Below, one piece after another: positions 36,662 through 43,770 of a stretch of DNA of 64,000 nucleotides. Below the pieces are notes generated by a model that searched no databases, was not told the DNA's origin, and was given only the letters and a program-made list of their open reading frames with translations. How positions within the stretch are numbered: the first letter of the stretch is position 1; each line of letters opens with the position of its first letter. The translations under genes were made by a program, and so were the position numbers. The stretch is from an uncultured Flavobacteriaceae bacterium (lineage in GTDB: Bacteria > Bacteroidota > Bacteroidia > Flavobacteriales > Flavobacteriaceae), in NCBI GenBank assembly GCA_905182295.1, contig CAJJAZ010000004.1:203854-267853 (forward strand), read 5' to 3'.

Positions 36662-39304
36662 TTATCGGGCAAACCTGTAAGTGGCCTTAATTAAAAAGGT
36701 GTTTTCTAATTTTTGATTTAAGATCTGGTCCCTAAGGCTGAAACCCAACCCATCCATTGGGTTGGCAAAGCCTGTAGCCCCTTGTGACCAAACCAAAAAC
36801 AGTTCAGATCCAGGAATATACTCCCAACGTATCACGAGATTAGACCTAAATTGAACAAATGAAAAGTCAGGGTCTGAAAACGAAAAATCGCTAGAACCAT
36901 CTCTATCCTGATCTACAAAGTAGCTGCCATTTTCTTTTTTCAGTTGCTGGGTGTCGTACCAAGTGACTCTGTCATCCAAGCGTTTGGCTGCAGCATTAGT
37001 CACATAATTAAAATCTGAATAGACGCCATTGGCAATAAAGGGTTGTCCGTAATACTGGATGGTTAGGTTTGGATCAATTGTATAATTCAAACGCATAGAA
37101 GTCACAAAAGAAGTCTGGTCAATAGCCGCTGTAATATAATAAGGAAGGCCATTGGCCAAGCCTTGAGTCACGTACTGTGTTCTGGAAGGGTTCACCTCAT
37201 ACTCCACCTCCAAAGACATACTCAAAGCATCCAAAGGCTGGTAGGTAACATCTATCCCATAACGATCCAAAGAAAAATTATTGTCTTGCGCCTGGCTCTT
37301 TACAAAACCAGCTCCGACAGACAATTTTTTACGATCGTCTGAACCCACTGAGAAAAACATAAAATTCTCCTCTGAAAAGCGCCACCTTGGCCCTCCCCTT
37401 AAAAATGCATTAATATTAATTAGAGGCTTATGGGTAAGTCCCATCTCAAAATTCCAATTATTAATAGCATTAACTTCTCCCCTAAAATCATACTGTATTC
37501 GGTTGTTATTTCCCTGAAAATCATAGGTGCTACTCTGAGAAAAACGAAATGAAGCACTCCTGTACCAAGTGGTGGGATCTAAAAATTGGGCCCTTAAATT
37601 GGCAAACTGCCTAATGAGGTCTGTTTCTCTTAAAAATCCTACATCGTTGAGTTCCAATTCAGGAGAACGCCAATTCCCTCCCATGCTGTATTGCCAAACA
37701 CCTGCTCCTTTTCCAAAAACCAACTTACCCCCGGTCCCAGACAAACTGGTTTTTTCAGGATTTACCCCCACATGCGAAGCGTCTGAACGCTGAAACATAT
37801 GCACAATGCTTTCTTGTGTTTCCCTAATGGCTTCAGGAGTTCCCTGCACCCTAGAACCAATCACATTTCCTTCTATATAATATGTACGGTCCTTCCATTG
37901 GTGCATAAAATCAATCCCACCTGTATAGGCTGCTTTATGCAAAGAAACCGCCAATGGATCCGACTGCCTATTGGTGGCCGTAAAAATAGCACCCAAAAAA
38001 GACATGCGATTGTTAAAATCTTTCTGTGCACGTCCCACCAAATAATTGGCCATAGGCTCCACCAAAGTCTCGATTCTTTGTCCATTGAGGTCTGATTGCG
38101 CATACATACCACTGGTCACACTCTCTAAAAGGCCTAGGGACCAACCGTTTTTAGTCTTACCAGAAAACTTAGCAGCTCCCAGAATAGTGGTATTATTAGG
38201 TCTTTTAATATGGCCCCCTTCGGGCGCCGATGCCCCCAACTGAGGACTCCTACCAATCCTTCTAGAATAAAACAAATTATCGTTTCCGTTGGCAAACCTA
38301 AAATCAAAAATATTTTTATTCTCTATAAAAAATGGTCGCTGTTCTCTGAAAAAAATTTGAAAACCATCTAAGGCTATAGCCCCTGGATCTGCCTCTACCT
38401 GACCAAAATCTGGATTCACCGTAAGGTCTAAAGTAAGGTCATTGGTAATACCAATTTTAGCATCTAAACCTACATTGAGCTTAGGGTCTTTACCATCCCT
38501 GTAAGGGTTGCCTTTTTGGGCCTGATAAGTGTCGTATTGGCCCACAGTAAAGGGCTGAATTTCCAACTGCCTTTGTGGTTCAATATTTATCAATCCCCTT
38601 AGGGTTCCAAATTCACTGACAATACCTGCAGCATTTTGAGGAATTCTATCCCAGGCAGAACGCTCTTGCGCTCTAAATAAGGTCCTAGAAAGTTGCAACC
38701 CCCAAAACTGTTCCTTAGCATTTCCAAATTTTAACTGACTAAAGGGAATCTTCATTTCTGCAGTCCAACCCAGATCGTCAATATTTGTGGCCACATACCA
38801 AATAGGGTTCCAAGAGTCGTCCCAGTTATTACCGTTCTCAGAAACAAACTCATCTCCTTTAACCCCTGCAGCAGTAACCGAAAAAGCAAAAGCAGTTCGT
38901 TTGTCTAAATAACTGTCCAATATAAAGGCCACTCGGTCTCCCTGGAAGCCGTCTCGCCTAGACAGACGCTTTTCTATTTTATCAGGTTCGGTGTCAAAAC
39001 AACGCACCGCTACGTAGAGGTATTTAGAATCGTAGGCAATTTTAAATTGTGTTTCCTGAGCAGGGGAAGTATTCTCATCGGGCATTTGCTCAATAAAATC
39101 TCCCGCCCATGGAACAATACCCCAAAGGGATTCTCTAATAAGTCCATCAATATCAGGGACTTCATTTTGAGGCAAACGCTGGGTCACATAAGTCTTCTGA
39201 TCATATTTATGTGGAGTTAGCGCTAGAAAAACTGTAGCTTCTTCCTGTGAATAAGCAGAGAAATTAGCTACAAAAAAAAAGGCAACAAGGTATTTAAAGT
39301 GCAT
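36662..39304 (-). CDS. DUF5916 outer-membrane protein with N-terminal CBM9-like domain
   Basis: An 880-residue exported protein. After a signal peptide (YLVAFFFVANFSAYSQ) comes a carbohydrate-binding family 9-like domain (about 45-220; VPDIDGLIRESLW, DSKYLYVAVRCFD, DRVAFILDSYLDKR). The rest is the DUF5916 region, rich in alternating aromatic strands ending with a C-terminal ...LIKATYRFAR, as expected for an outer-membrane barrel. Function unknown; sugar or polymer handling at the surface is a family-based guess. A TATTTTTG box lies 22 bases before the ATG (39327-39334, minus). Confidence 0.82.
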   Translation of the reverse strand: MHFKYLVAFFFVANFSAYSQEEATVFLALTPHKYDQKTYVTQRLPQNEVPDIDGLIRESLWGIVPWAGDFIEQMPDENTSPAQETQFKIAYDSKYLYVAVRCFDTEPDKIEKRLSRRDGFQGDRVAFILDSYLDKRTAFAFSVTAAGVKGDEFVSENGNNWDDSWNPIWYVATNIDDLGWTAEMKIPFSQLKFGNAKEQFWGLQLSRTLFRAQERSAWDRIPQNAAGIVSEFGTLRGLINIEPQRQLEIQPFTVGQYDTYQAQKGNPYRDGKDPKLNVGLDAKIGITNDLTLDLTVNPDFGQVEADPGAIALDGFQIFFREQRPFFIENKNIFDFRFANGNDNLFYSRRIGRSPQLGASAPEGGHIKRPNNTTILGAAKFSGKTKNGWSLGLLESVTSGMYAQSDLNGQRIETLVEPMANYLVGRAQKDFNNRMSFLGAIFTATNRQSDPLAVSLHKAAYTGGIDFMHQWKDRTYYIEGNVIGSRVQGTPEAIRETQESIVHMFQRSDASHVGVNPEKTSLSGTGGKLVFGKGAGVWQYSMGGNWRSPELELNDVGFLRETDLIRQFANLRAQFLDPTTWYRSASFRFSQSSTYDFQGNNNRIQYDFRGEVNAINNWNFEMGLTHKPLININAFLRGGPRWRFSEENFMFFSVGSDDRKKLSVGAGFVKSQAQDNNFSLDRYGIDVTYQPLDALSMSLEVEYEVNPSRTQYVTQGLANGLPYYITAAIDQTSFVTSMRLNYTIDPNLTIQYYGQPFIANGVYSDFNYVTNAAAKRLDDRVTWYDTQQLKKENGSYFVDQDRDGSSDFSFSDPDFSFVQFRSNLVIRWEYIPGSELFLVWSQGATGFANPMDGLGFSLRDQILNQKLENTFLIKATYRFAR

Positions 39305-39441
39305 AAATGTAAGGTAGAGTATGAGGCAAAAATACCCCCCTCAATTCTAACAGGAGTGACTCACGAGAGTTTTAACATTTCCTTATGAGTTTAAAAAACA
39401 AAAAAAATGAACTTTTTATAAAAATAATCAAAAAACAGCAT

Positions 39442-39471
39442 TTGAATTTCAACTAATTAGTTGTACATTTG
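39442..39471 (+). promoter_or_regulatory. Promoter of rplM-rpsI
   Basis: TTTG/TTG at 39441-39444, a 19-base spacer and TACATTTG at 39464-39471: the best match to the Bacteroidota promoter pattern in the window. Start of transcription is predicted near 39477. The early leader contains a compact hairpin CCCGA/TCGGG (39475-39487). Confidence 0.75.
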
Positions 39472-39518
39472 CAGCCCGATTATCGGGATTATAGTGTTTA
39501 ATCAATAAAAATATTAGT

Positions 39519-39971
39519 GTGGACACATTAAGTTACAAAACTGTTTCAGCTAACAAAGCTACAGTTAACAAACAGTGGGTACTGGTAGATGCAGAAGGAC
39601 AAACTTTAGGACGTTTGGCTTCTAAAATAGCTATTATGCTTAGAGGTAAAAACAAACCTAACTACACCCCTCACGTAGATTGCGGGGATAATGTAATAGT
39701 TATAAATGCAGAGAAAGTTACCATGACTGGTAATAAGATGCAGACTAAAACTTACATAAGACACACTGGTTTTCCAGGGGGTCAGCGTTCTCTTACTGCT
39801 AGTGAATTATTAGCAAAAAAGCCCATTGGTCTTGTAGAGAAAGCAGTGAAAGGAATGTTGCCTAAAAACAAATTAGGTGCGGATCTTTACAGAAACTTGA
39901 AAGTATACGAAGGTACAGCGCACGGTCAAGAGGCGCAGAAACCTGTAGTAATAAACTTAGAATCATTTTAG
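39519..39971 (+). CDS. rplM: 50S ribosomal protein L13
   Basis: A 150-residue early-assembly protein of the large subunit. Recognisable blocks are [45 protein letters not shown] and [13 protein letters not shown]. The start is GTG at 39519; there is no better in-frame ATG, and the first residues (MDTLSYKT) match the flavobacterial form. rpsI follows two bases after the stop, the standard L13-S9 pair. Confidence 0.97.
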   Translation: MDTLSYKTVSANKATVNKQWVLVDAEGQTLGRLASKIAIMLRGKNKPNYTPHVDCGDNVIVINAEKVTMTGNKMQTKTYIRHTGFPGGQRSLTASELLAKKPIGLVEKAVKGMLPKNKLGADLYRNLKVYEGTAHGQEAQKPVVINLESF

Positions 39972-39973
39972 CA

Positions 39974-40360
39974 ATGGAAGTAATTCACAAAATAGGAAGA
40001 AGAAAAACAGCGGTTGCTCGTGTATACCTTACACCAGGAAACGGTAAAATTACGATCAACAAAAGAGATCTAGAGAACTACTTTCCAACAGCTACCTTAC
40101 AGTACAAAGTACAACAACCTTTCGCCCTTACAGGAACAGAAGGAACTTATGACGTAAAAGTGAATGTTTATGGTGGCGGTATCACTGGCCAAGCAGAAGC
40201 AGTACGTTTAGGAATCTCTAGAGCGTTGTGTGAAATTGACGTAGAAAACAGACTAACGCTTAAGCCAGAAGGACTTTTAACAAGAGATCCGAGAATGGTA
40301 GAGCGTAAGAAATTCGGACAGAAAAAAGCCCGTAAGAAATTCCAGTTCTCTAAACGTTAA
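39974..40360 (+). CDS. rpsI: 30S ribosomal protein S9
   Basis: A 128-residue small-subunit protein whose basic C-terminal tail reaches the P-site tRNA. It begins [19 protein letters not shown], has [19 protein letters not shown] in the middle and ends [12 protein letters not shown], the canonical KxR tail. Co-transcribed with rplM. Confidence 0.97.
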   Translation: MEVIHKIGRRKTAVARVYLTPGNGKITINKRDLENYFPTATLQYKVQQPFALTGTEGTYDVKVNVYGGGITGQAEAVRLGISRALCEIDVENRLTLKPEGLLTRDPRMVERKKFGQKKARKKFQFSKR

Positions 40361-40380
40361 TCGTTTATACTACAAATTCA

Positions 40381-40402
40381 AGGCCTTATTCGTAAGGCCT
40401 TT
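40381..40402 (+). terminator. Hairpin with TTCG loop after rpsI
   Basis: A nine-base stem AAGGCCTTA/TAAGGCCTT around a TTCG tetraloop, 21 bases after the rpsI stop. The following T run is short (TTTATATG), so termination may be partial and let transcription continue into rpsB. Confidence 0.6.
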
Positions 40403-40421
40403 ATATGTTCTTAAAAGTATC

Positions 40422-40520
40422 CTCCCATCTTGGGAGGTCTTTATTATAAATAAGTTGTTATCTGGATACACCAGAAACTAGTTTAGCATCTAAATGTTAC
40501 GTTGTGGCATTGCTAATCCA
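40422..40520 (+). promoter_or_regulatory. Structured leader of rpsB-tsf
   Basis: The 183-base gap before rpsB holds a first hairpin CCTCCCA/TGGGAGG (40422-40438). A second, larger element follows: outer stem TTAGCA (40483-40488) with TGCTAA (40511-40516), inner stem ATGTTAC (40494-40500) with GTGGCAT (40504-40510) over a GTT loop. TGGAT (40463-40467) can pair with ATCCA (40516-40520), competing with a local CTGG/CCAG hairpin (40462-40474). No clear TAnnTTTG promoter was seen here. Such a leader fits feedback control by S2, known from other bacteria, but that is inference. Confidence 0.5.
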
Positions 40521-40543
40521 ACAGAAAGTAAACTAAGTAAAAA

Positions 40544-41494
40544 ATGGCAAACAAAATTGAAGTTAAAGACCTATTAGAGGCTGGGGTGCATTTCGGTCAC
40601 CTTACAAGAAAATGGAATCCAAGCATGGCTCCTTACATCTACATGGAGCGTAATGGTATTCACGTAATCAACCTTTACAAAACTGCTGCTAAAATTGAAG
40701 AAGCTAACGAAGCATTAAAGAAAATTGCTGCCTCTGGTAGAAAAATTCTTTTCGTAGCGACTAAAAAACAAGCAAAAGATATCGTTGCTGAAAAAGCGGC
40801 TAATGTAAATATGCCTTACATCACAGAAAGATGGCCAGGGGGTATGTTAACCAACTTTGTAACGATTCGTAAGGCTGTAAAGAAGATGGCTACTATCGAT
40901 CGTATGAAAAAAGATGGTACATTCATGACACTATCTAAAAAAGAACGTTTACAAGTAGAGCGTTTAAGAGCTAAATTAGAAAAGAACTTAGGTTCAATTA
41001 CTGACATGACTCGTTTACCAGGTGCTTTATTTATTGTAGACACCATGAGAGAGCACATTGCGGTTAAAGAAGCTTTGAAGCTTAACATCCCAATATTTGC
41101 TATGGTAGACACCAACTCTGATCCAAAACAAATAGACTACGTGATTCCATCTAACGATGACGCATCTAAATCTATCGAAGCAATTTTAAACCATGTTACT
41201 GGTGCTGTTGCTGAAGGTTTATCAGAGAGAAAATCAGAAAAAACTGCTGAAAAAGAAGGTGCCTCTGATGCAAAAGAAGCAGCTCCAAAAACAGAAGCAG
41301 CTCCAAAAACAGAAGCAGCTCCAAAAGCAGAAGCAGCTCCAAAAACAGAAGCAGCTCCAAAAGCAGAAGCAGCTCCAAAAGCAAAAGACTTAAACAGCAA
41401 GACTGTTGCTGAATTAAAAGAAATGGCTACTGCAAAAGGGGTAGAAGGTATTTCTAGTATGAAGAAAGCAGATCTAGTAGCTGCATTAAGTTAA
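40544..41494 (+). CDS. rpsB: 30S ribosomal protein S2 with repeat linker and Rho_N-like tail
   Basis: Residues 1 to about 230 are an ordinary S2: VHFGHLTRKWNPSMAPYIY, TERWPGGMLTNF and FAMVDTNSDPKQIDYVIPSNDDA. The protein is 316 residues, about 70-80 longer than usual. Residues 245-280 are six tandem units EAAPK(T/A), encoded by an 18-bp repeat, and residues 281-316 (KTVAELKEMATAKGVEG, then MKKADLVAAL) look like a Rho_N/SAP-type helix-extension-helix nucleic-acid-binding module. tsf follows after 21 bases, the usual pairing. Confidence 0.95.
   Translation: MANKIEVKDLLEAGVHFGHLTRKWNPSMAPYIYMERNGIHVINLYKTAAKIEEANEALKKIAASGRKILFVATKKQAKDIVAEKAANVNMPYITERWPGGMLTNFVTIRKAVKKMATIDRMKKDGTFMTLSKKERLQVERLRAKLEKNLGSITDMTRLPGALFIVDTMREHIAVKEALKLNIPIFAMVDTNSDPKQIDYVIPSNDDASKSIEAILNHVTGAVAEGLSERKSEKTAEKEGASDAKEAAPKTEAAPKTEAAPKAEAAPKTEAAPKAEAAPKAKDLNSKTVAELKEMATAKGVEGISSMKKADLVAALS
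41276..41383 (+). repeat. Six 18-bp tandem repeats inside rpsB
   Basis: Six consecutive near-identical units GAAGCAGCTCCAAAA(A/G)CA encode EAAPKT or EAAPKA. Only one base varies between units (ACA or GCA in the last codon). The tract is in frame and should vary in copy number by slippage without breaking the gene. Confidence 0.95.
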
Positions 41495-41515
41495 TATAAA
41501 GTAAATCAAAATAAC

Positions 41516-42340
41516 ATGGCAAATATTACTGCTGCAGAAGTAAACAAATTAAGAAAAACTACCGGTGCCGGTATGATGGACTGTAAGAAAGCCTTAGTAG
41601 AAGCTGAGGGTAACTTTGACACAGCTATTGAAATATTACGTAAAAAAGGACAGAAAGTAGCTGCCAATAGAGCAGACAGAGAGTCTAGCGAAGGTGCTGC
41701 AATTGCAGTTTTAAATTCAGACAAAACACAAGGGGTTGCCGTTTCTTTAAACTGCGAAACTGACTTCGTTGCTAAAAATGACTCTTTTATAGCATTAGCT
41801 ACTGAGTTGGCTTCTTTAGCCCTTAATTTTGATACTAAAGAAGCTTTCTTAGCTTCTGATTTTAACGGAATGTCTGTTCAAGAGAAATTGATTGAGCAAA
41901 CAGGTGTTATAGGTGAAAAAATTGAAATCGGTGGATTTAAAAAACTAAGTGCTGCATTCGTAGGAAGCTACATTCACGCAGGCAACAAAATTGCTACTTT
42001 AGTAGGATTGTCTGCTGCACCAGCTGGAGCAGATGTGATTGCTAAAGATGTAGCCATGCAGGCTGCTGCAATGAATCCTGTTGCTTTAAATGAAAGCGGT
42101 GTGGACCAATCTATTATTGACAAAGAAATTGAGATTGCAAAAGATCAATTGCGTCAAGAAGGAAAACCAGAGGCTATGTTAGACAATATTGCCAAAGGAA
42201 AAATTACAAGATTTATGAAAGACAACACTTTGGTAAATCAAGATTTCATTAAAGATTCTAAAATGAGTGTAGCACAGTATGTGAAAACTGGGGACGCATC
42301 TCTTGAAGTAGTTTCTTTTGCTCGTGTAGCATTAGGATAA
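41516..42340 (+). CDS. tsf: Elongation factor Ts
   Basis: EF-Ts recycles EF-Tu by releasing GDP. The 274-residue protein begins with the UBA-like domain (VNKLRKTTGAGMMDCKKAL) and has the EF-Tu contact TDFVAKND, with the dimerisation region behind. Length is normal for Bacteroidota. It follows rpsB and ends at a strong terminator (42361-42393). Confidence 0.97.
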   Translation: MANITAAEVNKLRKTTGAGMMDCKKALVEAEGNFDTAIEILRKKGQKVAANRADRESSEGAAIAVLNSDKTQGVAVSLNCETDFVAKNDSFIALATELASLALNFDTKEAFLASDFNGMSVQEKLIEQTGVIGEKIEIGGFKKLSAAFVGSYIHAGNKIATLVGLSAAPAGADVIAKDVAMQAAAMNPVALNESGVDQSIIDKEIEIAKDQLRQEGKPEAMLDNIAKGKITRFMKDNTLVNQDFIKDSKMSVAQYVKTGDASLEVVSFARVALG

Positions 42341-42360
42341 TTCCTGCTCAAATAACTTAA

Positions 42361-42393
42361 AAAAAACCCGCGTTCTTCGAACGCGGGTTTTTT
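42361..42393 (+). terminator. Terminator of rpsB-tsf
   Basis: A 15-base stem (42361-42375 with 42379-42393, core CCCGCGTTC) around a TTC loop, followed by more T residues: a textbook intrinsic terminator 20 bases after the tsf stop. Confidence 0.93.
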
Positions 42394-42440
42394 TTTGAAT
42401 CTCATTCCACACATAAATGCTATGCCTAAAAAAAATTGAT

Positions 42441-42448
42441 TATTTTTG
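42441..42448 (+). promoter_or_regulatory. Candidate -7 box of pyrH-frr
   Basis: TATTTTTG matches TAnnTTTG 22 bases before the pyrH ATG and just after the tsf terminator, where a promoter is needed. A TTG at the standard spacing is missing. Confidence 0.5.
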
Positions 42449-42470
42449 TGTAACGAAATTCACCTAAAAA

Positions 42471-43178
42471 ATGCCATACAAAAGAATTTTACTGAAATTA
42501 AGTGGAGAAGCCCTCATGGGAGACAGGCAATACGGAATAGATCCAAAGCGTATTGCGGATTACGCCCAAGAGATCAAAGCGGTTGTAGAAAAAGGCATTG
42601 AAGTAGCCATTGTTATTGGCGGAGGTAATATTTTTAGAGGTTTGGCAGCAGCCAGCAACGGCATGGATAGGGTTCAAGGAGACCATATGGGTATGCTTGC
42701 CACTGTCATAAACGGATTGGCTTTACAAAGTGCCTTAGAAGAAATCGCAGTCCAAACACGCTTGCAATCTGCGATTCAGATCAATGAAGTAGCAGAGCCT
42801 TTTATCAGAAGACGTGCTATGAGACACTTAGAAAAAGGGCGTGTAGTTATTTTTGGAGGAGGTACAGGGAATCCATATTTTACCACAGACTCTGCAGCAG
42901 TACTTAGGGCTATAGAGATAGAAGCAGACGTTATTATCAAAGGAACGCGTGTAGATGGTATTTACACCGCAGACCCAGAAAAAGACGTTAATGCCACTAA
43001 GTTTGACAAAATCTCTTTTAATGAAGTACTGTCAAAAGGGCTAAAAGTAATGGACACCACTGCATTTACGTTGAGTCAGGAAAATGAACTACCGATCATT
43101 GTATTTGACATGAATAAGAAAGGAAATCTTTTAAAAATTGTTTCTGGAGAATCCATAGGAACAGTTGTAAACTTATAA
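42471..43178 (+). CDS. pyrH: Uridylate kinase (UMP kinase)
   Basis: PyrH phosphorylates UMP to UDP in pyrimidine nucleotide synthesis. The 235-residue protein shows [42 protein letters not shown] and [15 protein letters not shown], all diagnostic of the bacterial hexameric enzyme of the amino acid kinase fold. It lies 16 bases ahead of frr, a widely kept pair. Confidence 0.97.
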   Translation: MPYKRILLKLSGEALMGDRQYGIDPKRIADYAQEIKAVVEKGIEVAIVIGGGNIFRGLAAASNGMDRVQGDHMGMLATVINGLALQSALEEIAVQTRLQSAIQINEVAEPFIRRRAMRHLEKGRVVIFGGGTGNPYFTTDSAAVLRAIEIEADVIIKGTRVDGIYTADPEKDVNATKFDKISFNEVLSKGLKVMDTTAFTLSQENELPIIVFDMNKKGNLLKIVSGESIGTVVNL

Positions 43179-43194
43179 AAACATCGCTTTAAAG

Positions 43195-43749
43195 ATGAAT
43201 GAAGAAGTAGATTTTGTATTAGACAGCGCTAAAGAAAACATGGACAAAGCCATGGCGCATTTAGAAAAATCATTTGCAAAAATAAGGGCTGGAAAAGCGA
43301 GTCCTATTATGCTTTCTACCGTTAAGGTGGATTATTATGGATCTCCTACGCCACTCTCACAAGTGGCCAATGTAAATACCACAGATGCCAGAACCATTTC
43401 GGTACAGCCTTGGGAAAAAAACATGCTTCAAGAAATTGAAAAAGCCATTACAAATGCCAATTTAGGCTTTAATCCTATGAATAATGGGGACCTTATCATC
43501 ATCAACGTACCGCCTCTAACTGAAGAGCGAAGAAGGGATTTGGTCAAACAAGCCAAAGCTGAAGCTGAAGATGCTAAGATTGGGGTTAGAAACGCAAGAC
43601 AGGAGGCGAACAAAGATATTAAAGGAATAGACCTGCCTGAAGATACTGTTAAAGATGCAGAAGCGTCTATCCAAGAGCTGACCAATAAGTACAGTAAAAA
43701 AATTGAAGAACTGCTCACGGTAAAAGAAGCAGAAATCATGAAGGTGTAA
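43195..43749 (+). CDS. frr: Ribosome recycling factor
   Basis: RRF splits post-termination ribosomes with EF-G. The 184-residue length is standard. MAHLEKSFAKIRAGKASP, VQPWEKNMLQEIEKAI, NNGDLIIINVPPLTEERR and the three-helix-bundle tail are all present. Likely co-transcribed with pyrH and possibly the RND gene 21 bases downstream. Confidence 0.97.
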   Translation: MNEEVDFVLDSAKENMDKAMAHLEKSFAKIRAGKASPIMLSTVKVDYYGSPTPLSQVANVNTTDARTISVQPWEKNMLQEIEKAITNANLGFNPMNNGDLIIINVPPLTEERRRDLVKQAKAEAEDAKIGVRNARQEANKDIKGIDLPEDTVKDAEASIQELTNKYSKKIEELLTVKEAEIMKV

Positions 43750-43770
43750 GGCCTTTATTAAAAAAACCTC

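Noticed and set aside
41276-41383. Repeat array considered as CRISPR
   Set aside because: Units are contiguous, 18 bp, without spacers, and in frame within rpsB.
41193-41400. Open frames in other registers over the rpsB repeat tract
   Set aside because: Their proteins are pure low-complexity repeats (Lys/Gln or Leu-rich) produced by reading the 18-bp repeat out of frame; the S2 frame explains the DNA.
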